A stretch of DNA of 64,000 bases. It comes from Streptomyces halobius. Lineage in GTDB: Bacteria > Actinomycetota > Actinomycetes > Streptomycetales > Streptomycetaceae. The first letter of the stretch is position 1, and every line of letters begins with the position of its first letter. The notes beneath the pieces are model-generated. The model saw only the letters and a program-made list of their open reading frames with translations. It had not been told where the DNA came from and ran no database searches. Made by a program: the position numbers and the translations under genes. Where the stretch lies: NCBI RefSeq assembly GCF_023277745.1, contig NZ_CP086322.1, positions 8,866,001-8,930,000 of the forward strand, written 5' to 3'. Below, piece after piece: positions 56,103 to 64,000 of this stretch.

Positions 56103-56723
56103 TCAGCCTGCCATGTCGAACCGGGGCTCCTCGGTCCGGGTGCGCTTGACCTCGTAGAAGCCCGGAACAGTGGCCATCAGCAGAAAACCGTCCCACAACT
56201 GTCCGGCCATCTCCCCGGTAGGAGCGGGGGAGACGGCCGGACCGAAGAAGCCGACCCGTTCGCCACCGGGCCCGACGACCGATATCACGGGCGTGCCGAT
56301 GTCCCCGCCGGCCAGGGCGACGGCCTGCGCGTGCGAGGACCGGATCGCCTCGTCGTACGCGGTGGACTCGGCGACCTCTGCGATCTCTTCCGGCAGCCCG
56401 GCATCCGCCAGGGCCGCCGTGAGGTTCCCCCAGTCGCCCCGGAGGTGGAAGCGGGTGCCCATCGCCGTGAAGAGGTCACCCAGCGCCTGCCGGCCGAACC
56501 GCTCCTCCACCGCGGCACACACCCGCACCGGCGCCCACATGTAATCCTCCCATTCACCCTCGGGGTTGTCGTCCCGGTGCTCGTTGAGCACCGACAGACT
56601 CATCACCCGCCAGCGCACGGACACCGGCCGCACCTTGGTGACCTCCACCATCCACCGCGAGGTGATCCACGTGTACGGGCAGACGGGGTCGAACCAGAAG
56701 TCGACGGTCCGTTTTTCGGTCAT
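56103..56723 (-). CDS. DsbA-fold mycothiol-dependent reductase (Rv2466c type) with CPYT site
   Basis: A 206-aa protein; ATG 56723 has GAGGAG 8 bases upstream. VDFWFDPVCPYTWITSRWMVEV, VMSLSVLNEHRDD, SSHAQAVALAGGDIGTPVI and VGFFGPAVSPAPTGEMAGQLWDG follow the Rv2466c family, where the motif is CPWC. Here only Cys15 remains, with Thr18 at the second position, so a monothiol mechanism with mycothiol is likely. Rv2466c reduces nitro compounds. In a nitro-sugar cluster it may act on or protect against the product; that is inference. Confidence 0.85.
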   Translation of the reverse strand: MTEKRTVDFWFDPVCPYTWITSRWMVEVTKVRPVSVRWRVMSLSVLNEHRDDNPEGEWEDYMWAPVRVCAAVEERFGRQALGDLFTAMGTRFHLRGDWGNLTAALADAGLPEEIAEVAESTAYDEAIRSSHAQAVALAGGDIGTPVISVVGPGGERVGFFGPAVSPAPTGEMAGQLWDGFLLMATVPGFYEVKRTRTEEPRFDMAG

Positions 56724-56750
56724 CTGATCGGCTCCTCGCACGGTCTCGTT

Positions 56751-57185
56751 CTAGCGGCGCCAGCCGTCCGGCTCGGGCCATGGCTCACCGAGCTGGCGGT
56801 ACGTGCTCTGGTACTCCGGCCAGTCCCGATGGTCCCTGATCTTGCCGTCGACGACGCGCAGCAAATGGATCTGCTCCCCGGAGAAGCGGCGGCCGGTCGG
56901 TGCGAAGCCCACCATCGGACCGACGTGCCGCCCGTAGAGCACCAGGTACGCACGCACCCAGTCCCCCCGCTCCTCGATCTTGACCTCCTCCAGGTGCGCG
57001 TCCTCGGAGAAGGTCATCCGCACCCAGGCTACCGCCATCGCGAACGCCTCGGGCCCCTCACCGATCCCGTGCTCCATCGTGGCCGGATTCAGATACTCGG
57101 GGTGGATGAACTCGTGGACGTCGTCGGTCCTGCCCGTGTTGTACGCCTTGATCATCCGCCGTACGGCTTCGACGTTCTGACTCAC
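56751..57185 (-). CDS. SnoaL/AknH-type fourth-ring polyketide cyclase
   Basis: A 144-aa protein, the exact length of SnoaL, from GTG 57185 with GGAGG upstream. MIKAYNTGRTDDVHEFIHPEYLNPATMEHGI and DGKIRDHRDWPEYQ match, and counting places the catalytic aspartate at residue 121 as in SnoaL. It catalyses the intramolecular aldol that closes the last ring of nogalamycin/aklavinone-type aglycones. This shows the product is an anthracycline. Confidence 0.94.
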   Translation of the reverse strand: MSQNVEAVRRMIKAYNTGRTDDVHEFIHPEYLNPATMEHGIGEGPEAFAMAVAWVRMTFSEDAHLEEVKIEERGDWVRAYLVLYGRHVGPMVGFAPTGRRFSGEQIHLLRVVDGKIRDHRDWPEYQSTYRQLGEPWPEPDGWRR

Positions 57186-57250
57186 CGTGTGCCTCCGGTT
57201 CTCGGTGTGCTCGTCGCCGACGAGCATCCCAACACCACGATCGGCAGCGG

Positions 57251-57291
57251 ATCGACATTCGCTCGACCCGCCGCTCCACGGCCGCTCGACC
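57251..57291 (-). promoter_or_regulatory. array of four SARP-like heptamers upstream of the SnoaL-type gene
   Basis: On the minus strand the heptamers read TCGAGCG (57291-57285), TGGAGCG (57280-57274), TCGAGCG (57268-57262) and TCGATCC (57257-57251), with start-to-start spacings of 11, 12 and 11. This is the strongest SARP-type site of the window. It points to the cyclase gene starting at 57185. Confidence 0.6.
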
Positions 57292-57329
57292 CCCCACCCG
57301 GCCATGGACGGCACCGGGTCCAGACGCTG

Positions 57330-57347
57330 TTGAGCGGGCTGCGAGAG
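57330..57347 (+). promoter_or_regulatory. weaker SARP-like pair before the PKS operon
   Basis: TTGAGCG at 57330 and GCGAGAG at 57341, 11 bases apart, 68 bases before the monooxygenase start on the plus strand. Each differs from the consensus, so this is tentative. Confidence 0.3.
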
Positions 57348-57414
57348 CCGACGCCCACGTTGGACGACGCCACATCGTCAAAGCCCGACCTCGGATGTGA
57401 AAAGAGGCGCTGAG

Positions 57415-57765
57415 ATGCAGCCGAACGACCTTGATCCCACCGGGAGCGGGGTGGTCACCTTCCTCAACAGGTTCACCGTGCACGCCTCGCCGGAGGAGTT
57501 CGAGAAGGCATTCGCCGAGACCGGACGGTACCTGGCGGACCGGGACGGATTCCTGCGGTACACCCTGCACCAGCACGCCGAGGACCCGACCCGCTGGTTC
57601 AACATCGCGCACTGGCGAGACGCGCACGCCTTCCGCGCGGCGGTGGGCCAACCCTCCTTCCCACAGCACGCCGCGGCGGTACGTGAACTGAGTACCAGTG
57701 AGCCCGGCCTGTACGTCCCCCGGCAGCACGTGTCGGCGGAGCGGGCGGCTACGGAGGACCGCTGA
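57415..57765 (+). CDS. AknX/SnoaB-type anthrone monooxygenase
   Basis: A 116-aa protein. ATG 57415 has AGAGG upstream; GTG 57397 is an alternative. The ABM-domain fold ([54 protein letters not shown]) matches cofactor-free internal monooxygenases that oxidise C-12 of the anthracycline anthrone to the quinone. Its stop overlaps the KS-alpha start (TGATG). First gene of the PKS operon. Confidence 0.92.
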   Translation: MQPNDLDPTGSGVVTFLNRFTVHASPEEFEKAFAETGRYLADRDGFLRYTLHQHAEDPTRWFNIAHWRDAHAFRAAVGQPSFPQHAAAVRELSTSEPGLYVPRQHVSAERAATEDR

Positions 57766-59045
57766 TGGCCACGCCCACCGGCCGCCGTGCCGTCATCACC
57801 GGCATCGGTGTCGTCGCTCCCAACGCCGTGGGGCGCAAGCCCTTCTGGGACGCGCTGACCGCCGGGCGCACGGCCACCAGGAGCATCAGCTTCTTCGACC
57901 CCGCCCCCTACCGCTCGCAGATCGCCGCCGAGGTCGACTTCGACCCGCTGCGCGAGGGGCTGACCCCGCAACAGGCCCGGCGGATGGACAGGGCCGCGCA
58001 GTTCGCCGTGGTGAGCGCCCGGGAGGGTCTCGCCGACAGCGGGCTGGACCACGCGGAACTGGACCCCGCGCGGACCGGTGTCACCATCGGCAGCGCCGTG
58101 GGCTGCACCATGAGCCTTGAGGACGAGTACTCCGTCGTCAGCGACGGCGGGCGCCACTGGCACGTGGACGACTCCTACGCCGGGCGGCACCTCTTCGACT
58201 ACTTCGTCCCGAGCTCGATCGCCGCCGAGGTAGCCCGCGATGTCGGCGCCGAGGGCCCCGTGTCGCTGATCTCGACCGGCTGCACCTCCGGACTGGATTC
58301 GGTCGGGCACGCGGTGGAGCTGATTCGGGAGGGATCGGCGGACGTGATGGTGGCCGGCGCCACCGACGCCCCGATCTCGCCGATCACCGTGGCCTGTTTC
58401 GACGCGATCAAGGCGACCACGCCGCGGAATGACGAGCCCGGGCGGGCGTCGCGGCCCTTCGACCGCACCAGGAACGGGTTCGTCCTCGGCGAGGGCGCCG
58501 CGGTCTTCGTCCTGGAGGAGCTCGGGCACGCCCGCCGGCGCGGCGCGCAGGTGTACGCGGAGATCAGCGGGTTCGCCTCGCGCTCCAACGCCTTCCACAT
58601 GACCGGGCTGCGCCCGGACGGCCGAGAGATGGCCGAGGCCATCCGCGTCGCGATGCAGCGGGCCATGGTCGCCCCGCAGGACATCGACTATGTCAACGCG
58701 CACGGATCGGGCACCGTACAGAACGACCGGCACGAGACGGCGGCCTTCAAGAGGGCCCTCGGCGAGGACGCCTACCGGGTGCCCGTCAGCGGCATCAAAT
58801 CGATGATCGGGCACTCTCTGGGGGCGATCGGCTCGCTGGAGATCGCGGCCTGCGCGCTCGCCATCGAACACAACACCATCCCGCCCACCGCCAATCTGCA
58901 CGAGCCCGACCCCGAATGCGACCTGGACTATGTGCCGCTGACGGCACGTGAGCAGCGCGCAGACACCGTGCTCACGGTGGGCAGCGGCTTCGGGGGCTTC
59001 CAGAGCGCGATGGTGCTGCGGAGCCCGGAGAGGGCGACGTCATGA
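57765..59045 (+). CDS. type II PKS ketosynthase alpha (KS-alpha)
   Basis: A 426-aa protein. Catalytic Cys173 in [17 protein letters not shown], histidines in [14 protein letters not shown] and [11 protein letters not shown]. The N-terminal [20 protein letters not shown] is standard. With KS-beta it extends the poly-beta-ketone chain on the ACP. It overlaps KS-beta by 4 bases. Confidence 0.97.
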   Translation: MATPTGRRAVITGIGVVAPNAVGRKPFWDALTAGRTATRSISFFDPAPYRSQIAAEVDFDPLREGLTPQQARRMDRAAQFAVVSAREGLADSGLDHAELDPARTGVTIGSAVGCTMSLEDEYSVVSDGGRHWHVDDSYAGRHLFDYFVPSSIAAEVARDVGAEGPVSLISTGCTSGLDSVGHAVELIREGSADVMVAGATDAPISPITVACFDAIKATTPRNDEPGRASRPFDRTRNGFVLGEGAAVFVLEELGHARRRGAQVYAEISGFASRSNAFHMTGLRPDGREMAEAIRVAMQRAMVAPQDIDYVNAHGSGTVQNDRHETAAFKRALGEDAYRVPVSGIKSMIGHSLGAIGSLEIAACALAIEHNTIPPTANLHEPDPECDLDYVPLTAREQRADTVLTVGSGFGGFQSAMVLRSPERATS

Positions 59046-60262
59046 CATCCACCGCTGTGATCACCGGTATGGGCGTGCTCGCGCCGACCGGCCTGGGCAC
59101 CGCCTCCCACTGGCGCAGCACCCTGGCCGGGCGGGCCGCGATCGGCCCGATCAGCCGCTTCGACTCGGAGCGCTACCCCAGCCGGCTGGCCGGTGAGATC
59201 GAGGGTTTCGCTCCGCAGGAGCACGGCATCCCGAACCGGCTGCTCCCGCAGACCGACCACATGACCCGGCTGGCGCTGGTGGCCGCCGAATGGGCCATCA
59301 AGGACGCCGGGGTGGAGCCCGGCGCACTGCCGGACTACGGCATCGGCGTCGTCACGGCCAGCTCGGCCGGCGGATTCGCGTTCGGCCACCGGGAACTGCA
59401 CAACCTCTGGAGCAAGGGCCCGGAGCACGTCAGCGCCTACCAGTCCTTCGCATGGTTCTACGCGGTCAACACCGGACAGATTTCCATCCGGCATGGACTG
59501 CGCGGCCCGGGCGGCGTGGTCGTCACCGAGCAGGCCGGCGGGCTGGACGCCCTGGCGAAGGCCCGGCGGCAGCTGCGCGACGACGTGCAGATGGTGATCG
59601 CGGGCGGCGTCGACGGCTCGCCGTCGCCCTGGGGCTGGGTCGCGCAGCTGGCGGGCGGCCGGATCAGCACCGTGGACGATCCCGAGCGGGCCTACCTGCC
59701 CTTCGACGCGGACGCCTCCGGCTACGTACCGGGTGAGGGCGGCGCGTTGTTCGTCCTTGAGTCCCCGGAGTCGGCACACGCCCGTGGCGTGCGGTCCTGG
59801 TACGGGGAGATCGCCGGATACGCGTCCACCTTCGACCCGCCGCCCGGGACGGGCCGGCCCGCCAACCTGCGGCGTGCCGCCGAAATCGCCCTCGAAGACG
59901 CGGGATTGGAACCCGGCGACATCGACGTGGTGTTCGCCGACGGCGCGGGCATCCCCGAACTCGACCGCGCCGAGGCGGACGCCATCCGCGAGGTCTTCGG
60001 CCCGCACGGCGTACCGGTGACCGCGCCCAAGACGATGACCGGGCGGCTCGGCGCCGGCGGCGCGGCACTCGACCTGGCGACGGCCGTGCTGTCCATCCGC
60101 GACAGCGTGATCCCGCCGACGGTGAACGTGCGGCGGCCGGTGCCCCAGTACGGGATCGACCTCGTCCGCCGCTCCCGCAACGTACCGGTGTCCGCCGCGC
60201 TCGTGCTGGCCAGGGGACACCAAGGTTTCAACGCGGCCGCGGTCGTGACCCGACAACGATGA
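59042..60262 (+). CDS. type II PKS chain-length factor (KS-beta)
   Basis: A 406-aa protein. The cysteine of KS-alpha is replaced by Gln164 in [12 protein letters not shown], the signature of chain-length factors, which decarboxylate malonyl-ACP to start synthesis and set chain length. [23 protein letters not shown] is typical. Chain length (decaketide expected for an anthracycline) is inferred from the company of SnoaL and AknX types. Confidence 0.96.
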   Translation: MTSTAVITGMGVLAPTGLGTASHWRSTLAGRAAIGPISRFDSERYPSRLAGEIEGFAPQEHGIPNRLLPQTDHMTRLALVAAEWAIKDAGVEPGALPDYGIGVVTASSAGGFAFGHRELHNLWSKGPEHVSAYQSFAWFYAVNTGQISIRHGLRGPGGVVVTEQAGGLDALAKARRQLRDDVQMVIAGGVDGSPSPWGWVAQLAGGRISTVDDPERAYLPFDADASGYVPGEGGALFVLESPESAHARGVRSWYGEIAGYASTFDPPPGTGRPANLRRAAEIALEDAGLEPGDIDVVFADGAGIPELDRAEADAIREVFGPHGVPVTAPKTMTGRLGAGGAALDLATAVLSIRDSVIPPTVNVRRPVPQYGIDLVRRSRNVPVSAALVLARGHQGFNAAAVVTRQR

Positions 60263-60270
60263 GGAGAGAC

Positions 60271-61056
60271 ATGTCCACTCAAGACGACCGGCACGCCGTG
60301 GTCACCGGTGCCACCAGCGGCATCGGGCTCGCCGTCACGACGCTGCTGTGCCAGCTCGGGCAGCGCGTGTTCCTCTGCTCCCGTGACCCCGAGAACGTCG
60401 AAGTCACCGTCGCACGGCTCCGCGACAAGGGGTACGACGTCGCGGGACAGGCATGCGACGTCCGTTCCACCGAACAGGTCGGCGCCTTCGTCCGGGCCGC
60501 CGTCGACCGGTACGGCCCGGTGGACGTGCTGGTGAACAACGCGGGCCGCAGCGGGGGAGGCCACACCGCGCAGATCACCGACGAGCTGTGGCTCGACGTC
60601 ATCGACACCAACCTCAACAGCGTCCTGAGGCTCACCCGTGAGGCGCTCACCACGGGCAGCATGCTTGAGCGGGGCACCGGCCGGATCATCAACATCGCGT
60701 CGACCGGCGGCAAGCAGGGCGTGGTGCTGGGCGCCCCCTACTCCGCGTCCAAGCACGGCGTGGTCGGCTTCACCAAGGCGGTGGGCCTGGAGCTGGCCAA
60801 GACCGGCGTGACCGTGAACGCGGTCTGCCCCGGCTACGTGGAGACGCCGATGGCGCAGCGGGTGCGGAAGGGCTACGCCGCGGTCTGGGACACCACGGAA
60901 GAAGCTGTGCTGGAACGGTTCGAGGCGAAGATCCCGCTCGGCAGGTACACCACCCCGGAGGAGGTCGCCGGGCTCGTCGGCTACCTCGTCACCGACCAGG
61001 CCGCCCCCATCACGGCGCAGGCGATCAACGTCTGCGGCGGACTGGGCAATTACTGA
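60271..61056 (+). CDS. polyketide 9-ketoreductase (ActIII/AknA type)
   Basis: A 261-aa SDR; ATG 60271 has GAGGAGA upstream. AVVTGATSGIGLAVTTLL, LVNNAGRSGGG, NIASTGGKQGVVLGAPYSASKHGVVGFTKAVGLEL and NAVCPGYVETPMAQRVR are diagnostic of the C-9 reductases of type II PKS. It acts on the nascent chain together with the aromatase downstream. Confidence 0.95.
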   Translation: MSTQDDRHAVVTGATSGIGLAVTTLLCQLGQRVFLCSRDPENVEVTVARLRDKGYDVAGQACDVRSTEQVGAFVRAAVDRYGPVDVLVNNAGRSGGGHTAQITDELWLDVIDTNLNSVLRLTREALTTGSMLERGTGRIINIASTGGKQGVVLGAPYSASKHGVVGFTKAVGLELAKTGVTVNAVCPGYVETPMAQRVRKGYAAVWDTTEEAVLERFEAKIPLGRYTTPEEVAGLVGYLVTDQAAPITAQAINVCGGLGNY

Positions 61057-61087
61057 CGGCCCGCGCGAGGACCAGGAGACCCGTAGC

Positions 61088-62041
61088 ATGACGAACAATC
61101 ACCGAGCCGAGCACCGGATCACTGTGCAGGCACCTGCGCGCACCGTCTTCGGCCTGATCGCGAACATCGAAGCGTGGCCGCGGGTCTTTCCCCCGACCGT
61201 GCATGTGGACGTCCTCAAACGGACCGCAGGCGAGGAGCGCATCCGGATCTGGGCGACCGCCAACGACTCCGTCAAGACGTGGACCTCGCGCCGCGTCCTC
61301 GACTCCGAGGGCCTGCGGGTGAGCTTCCGTCAGGAGGTGTCCCAGCCGCCGGTCGCCGCCATGGGCGGCGAATGGATCATCGAGCCGTTGTCGGATTCCC
61401 GGACCCTGGTCCGCCTCACCCACGACTTCCGGGCCGTCGACGACGACCCGGAGGGTGTGGCGTGGATCAACCGGGCCGTCGACCGCAACAGCGACGCAGA
61501 ACTGGGCGCGCTCAAGCGGGCCGCGGAACCGGCTCCCGGGGCCGGAGCCGGCGATCTGTCGTTGCAGTTCGACGACGTGGTGGAGGTGGCCGGGGACCCC
61601 GCCGAGGTCTACGACTTCCTCTACGACGCACGGCAGTGGGAGAGGCGGCTGCCGCACGTGAACCGCGTGGAGCTTGCGGAGAGCACCCCGAACCTGCAAC
61701 TGCTGGAGATGGACACGCTCACCCCGAACGGCGCGGTCCACACGACGAAGTCGGTGCGGATCTGCTTCCCTGCCGGCACCATCGTCTACAAGCAGCTGAA
61801 GACACCCGCGCTGATGGCCGTCCACAACGGCCGCTGGCGCATCGAGAAGAGCCCGTCCGGGTGCACCGTCACCTCGACGCACACTGTTGTACTGAACCGC
61901 GACGCGGTCGTCCCGGTCCTCGGCGGGGGCGCCACGGTCCAGGACGCACGCACCTTCGTCCGCGACGCGCTCGGCCGCAACAGCACCGCGACGATGCTGC
62001 TTGCCAAGGAGTACGCCGAGCGAGCGGTACGGGAGCGCTGA
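61088..62041 (+). CDS. didomain aromatase/cyclase (AknE1/SnoaE/ActVII type)
   Basis: A 317-aa protein with two START/Bet v1-like halves. The first (RITVQAPARTVFGLIANIEAWPRVFPPTVH) and the second (DVVEVAGDPAEVYDFLYDARQWERRLPHVN) begin with the same pattern. Didomain enzymes close and aromatise the first ring of C-9-reduced chains, in agreement with the ketoreductase upstream. Its stop overlaps the start of the next gene (TGATG). Confidence 0.95.
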   Translation: MTNNHRAEHRITVQAPARTVFGLIANIEAWPRVFPPTVHVDVLKRTAGEERIRIWATANDSVKTWTSRRVLDSEGLRVSFRQEVSQPPVAAMGGEWIIEPLSDSRTLVRLTHDFRAVDDDPEGVAWINRAVDRNSDAELGALKRAAEPAPGAGAGDLSLQFDDVVEVAGDPAEVYDFLYDARQWERRLPHVNRVELAESTPNLQLLEMDTLTPNGAVHTTKSVRICFPAGTIVYKQLKTPALMAVHNGRWRIEKSPSGCTVTSTHTVVLNRDAVVPVLGGGATVQDARTFVRDALGRNSTATMLLAKEYAERAVRER

Positions 62042-63378
62042 TGCGCGTCCTGTTCGCCACCTTCGGCGCCCGCAATCACGTCCACGCCCAGGTGGCGCTG
62101 GCCTGGGCGCTGCGGGTCGCCGGGCACGAGGTCTGCATGGCCAGCCACCCTGACCTCGGGGACGTGATCGCCCGCACCGGCCTGACCGCGGTCCCGGTCG
62201 GCCGGGAGCTCAACGAGGACCAGGTGATGGAGGAACTGCGGGAACGCGAGGACGCCGCCCGTGACACGTACGACGAGGAGGCCCCGGACGCCCAGCTGCT
62301 GCTGACGATGGACGAACTGCGCCCGGAGAAGCTGACGTACGACCACATGCACGGCGTGTTCACCGCGATGACCTCGGCGGTCTTCCAGAACTACTCGTCG
62401 ACCGAGATGATCGACGACCTGGTGGACTTCGCCCGTGGCTGGCGGCCCGACCTGGTGGTCTGGGACCCGCTGACCTTCGCCGGGGCCGTCGCCGCCCGGG
62501 TCACCGGCGCGGCACACGCCCGGCTGATGTTCGGCCTGGACCTGGTCGGCCGCATGCGCGAGAGCTATCTCGCGGAGGTGCGGGGGCGGCCCGCCGCGCT
62601 GCGCGAGGACCCCATGCGGGAGTGGCTCGGCTGGGTGATGGAGCGTTACGGCGGCGCGTTCACCGAGGACCTGGTGACCGGCCAGTGGACCATCGACCCG
62701 GTGCCGACCTCCCTGCGGCTCCCGGTAGGTCTGCCGTATGTCCCCGTCCGCTGCGTGGCCTACAACGGCAGGGGGAGCATCCCGCCCTGGCTGCGTGAGG
62801 TGCCAGAACGCCCCCGGGTGTGCCTGACGCTCGGGGTGTCGCACCGCGAGGTGATGGGCGGTGACCAGGCGTCGATAGGCGAGCTGATCGACGCGGTCGC
62901 CGGACTGGACGTCGAGGTGGTCGCCACCCTGAACGCCCGCCAGCTGCGGGCGGTCACCAGTCTTCCCGGCAACGTCCGCACCGTCGACTTCGTCCCGATG
63001 GACGCGCTGCTGCCCAGCTGCTCGGCCGTCATCAGCCACGGCGGGTCCGGCACGGTCCACACGGCGTTCCTGTACGGCGTCCCGCAGATCCTGGTGCCCG
63101 GCACCATGTGGGACAACGGCATCCGCGCCGACCTCGTGGAACGGTCGGGCACCGGCCTGCGCCTGGACGCGGAGACCCTGACCGCCGCCGCCCTGCGCGA
63201 CGCGCTCGCCCGTGTACTGACGGAGCCGTCGTTCGTGGCCGGAGCCGACCGGCTGCGCCGGGAGACGCTGGCCACCCCGTCTCCCCGGGACATCGTCCCG
63301 GTACTGGAGTCGCTCACCGCCGAACACCGGCGCCCCGGTGCCACAAGACACAACGCCCCTGCGAGGAACGATGTCTGA
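62041..63378 (+). CDS. GT1-family glycosyltransferase C
   Basis: A 445-aa protein, close paralogue of transferase A at 47622: both share [21 protein letters not shown] sequence, [20 protein letters not shown] and [15 protein letters not shown]. The Gly-rich insertion of A is absent. The sugar-nucleotide site is [22 protein letters not shown]. Its place directly after the aromatase in the PKS operon suggests it adds the first sugar to the aglycone. That is inference. Confidence 0.93.
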   Translation: MRVLFATFGARNHVHAQVALAWALRVAGHEVCMASHPDLGDVIARTGLTAVPVGRELNEDQVMEELREREDAARDTYDEEAPDAQLLLTMDELRPEKLTYDHMHGVFTAMTSAVFQNYSSTEMIDDLVDFARGWRPDLVVWDPLTFAGAVAARVTGAAHARLMFGLDLVGRMRESYLAEVRGRPAALREDPMREWLGWVMERYGGAFTEDLVTGQWTIDPVPTSLRLPVGLPYVPVRCVAYNGRGSIPPWLREVPERPRVCLTLGVSHREVMGGDQASIGELIDAVAGLDVEVVATLNARQLRAVTSLPGNVRTVDFVPMDALLPSCSAVISHGGSGTVHTAFLYGVPQILVPGTMWDNGIRADLVERSGTGLRLDAETLTAAALRDALARVLTEPSFVAGADRLRRETLATPSPRDIVPVLESLTAEHRRPGATRHNAPARNDV

Positions 63379-64000
63379 CACGGCCTCCCCGCCCCCCGCC
63401 CCGCGGTCGGTCGTGGTGACCGGAGGCGGCTCCGGCATCGGCAGGGCCACCGCACGCGCCTTCGTCGACGAGGGCGCGGCCGTACTCGTCGTCGGCCGGA
63501 CGGCTGGTGACCTCGCCGACACGGCGCGGGGATACGACACCATCAGGACGCTCGCCGTCGACCTCACCGAGGCCGACGCGCCCCAGAAGGTCGTGGACAC
63601 CGCGCTGCGCGAGCTGGGCGGGATCGATGTCCTGGTGAACAACGCGGCGGCCCTGGGGCACCGCGCCCTCGCCGACATCGACCCAGAGCAGGTGACCGTC
63701 CAGCTCGGCACGAACCTCGCGGTGCCCGTGCTGCTCACCCGGTGCGCGCTCGACGCCCTCGCCGCCGACGGCGGCGGCACCGTGGTGAACGTCAGCTCGT
63801 CCGGTGCGCGCGGGTCCCGGGCCTGGCCGGGCAACGGTGTGTACGGCGCCGCCAAGGCCGCGCTCGACTTCCTCACCCGTACCTGGGCGGTCGAACTCGC
63901 ACCGCTCGGCATCCGGACCGTCGGCGTCGCACCCGGGCTGGTCGACTCCGGGTTCGCGGAGCGGGCGGGCATGTCGCCCGAGCAGTACGACGGCATGCTC
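63371..64000 (+). CDS. short-chain dehydrogenase/reductase, 3' end cut by the window
   Basis: 210 codons are visible. The ATG overlaps the previous stop by 8 bases and GAGGAACG precedes it. [52 protein letters not shown] (Ser, Tyr-x3-Lys) and [16 protein letters not shown] are classical SDR motifs. In anthracycline operons a reductase of this kind reduces the C-7 ketone (AknU/SnoaF), which is a likely but unproven role. Confidence 0.85.
   Translation, partial: MSDTASPPPAPRSVVVTGGGSGIGRATARAFVDEGAAVLVVGRTAGDLADTARGYDTIRTLAVDLTEADAPQKVVDTALRELGGIDVLVNNAAALGHRALADIDPEQVTVQLGTNLAVPVLLTRCALDALAADGGGTVVNVSSSGARGSRAWPGNGVYGAAKAALDFLTRTWAVELAPLGIRTVGVAPGLVDSGFAERAGMSPEQYDGML

Noticed and set aside
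61174..63996. Very long open frames overlapping the aromatase and glycosyltransferase genes on both strands
   Set aside because: They are out-of-frame readings of high-GC genes with Arg/Ala/Pro/Gly-rich translations and no motifs. The real genes in the other frames are well identified.

Overview
This window is high-GC actinomycete DNA, most likely Streptomyces. The signs are GC-rich third codon positions, a complete conservon (cvnA-E), a mycothiol-reductase-type gene, a type 2 BREX (Pgl) locus, a type II polyketide/deoxysugar cluster, and TTA codons confined to a few genes. I saw no rRNA, confident tRNA, CRISPR array or intact insertion sequence.

Left part (1-16.3 kb) is an accessory patchwork. 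It begins with the 3' end of a SUMF1-domain gene and a small secreted protein. Next is a deletion scar that joins the remains of a divergent LysR-regulator/MFS-transporter pair. The conservon follows (2.5-6.9 kb); its P450 lacks the K-helix arginine. A two-gene unit on the minus strand pairs a DMATS-type indole prenyltransferase with a MalY/PatB-like PLP enzyme. A PLP decarboxylase and an epoxide-hydrolase-type gene are both broken by frameshifts and deletions. A PucR/CdaR-type regulator and a yjbQ gene close the section.

Middle part (16.3-36.7 kb) is a defence island. One minus-strand operon carries all six type 2 BREX genes in the order pglW-pglX-pglY-pglZ-brxD-brxHI, with every junction overlapping. 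On the other strand lies an unrecognised pair: a 323-aa soluble protein followed by a 4-TM membrane protein. The island lies between an intact yjbQ (15.3-15.7 kb) and a 3'-terminal yjbQ remnant (36.6 kb) in the same orientation, which may mark its insertion boundaries.

Right part (37.5-64 kb, continuing past the end) is an anthracycline-type cluster. The polyketide side has KS-alpha, KS-beta, a displaced ACP, ketoreductase, didomain aromatase/cyclase, a DpsY/SnoaM-type cyclase, a SnoaL-type fourth-ring cyclase, an AknX/SnoaB-type monooxygenase, and RdmB-like and RdmC-like tailoring enzymes. The sugar side has RmlA, a 3-aminotransferase, a 3-ketoreductase, two 4-ketoreductase-type proteins, a TylC3-type 3-C-methyltransferase, two DesVI-type N-methyltransferases and a flavin nitrososynthase. 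Three glycosyltransferases and a Tat-exported AknOx-like flavoenzyme complete it. Together these predict an anthracycline carrying a 3-C-methyl-3-nitro(so) sugar and an N-methylated aminosugar. Pairs of TCGAGC-like heptamers spaced 11 bp apart stand in each of the four divergent promoter regions, which points to control by a SARP regulator outside the window. A TTA codon in the nitrososynthase adds possible bldA control.
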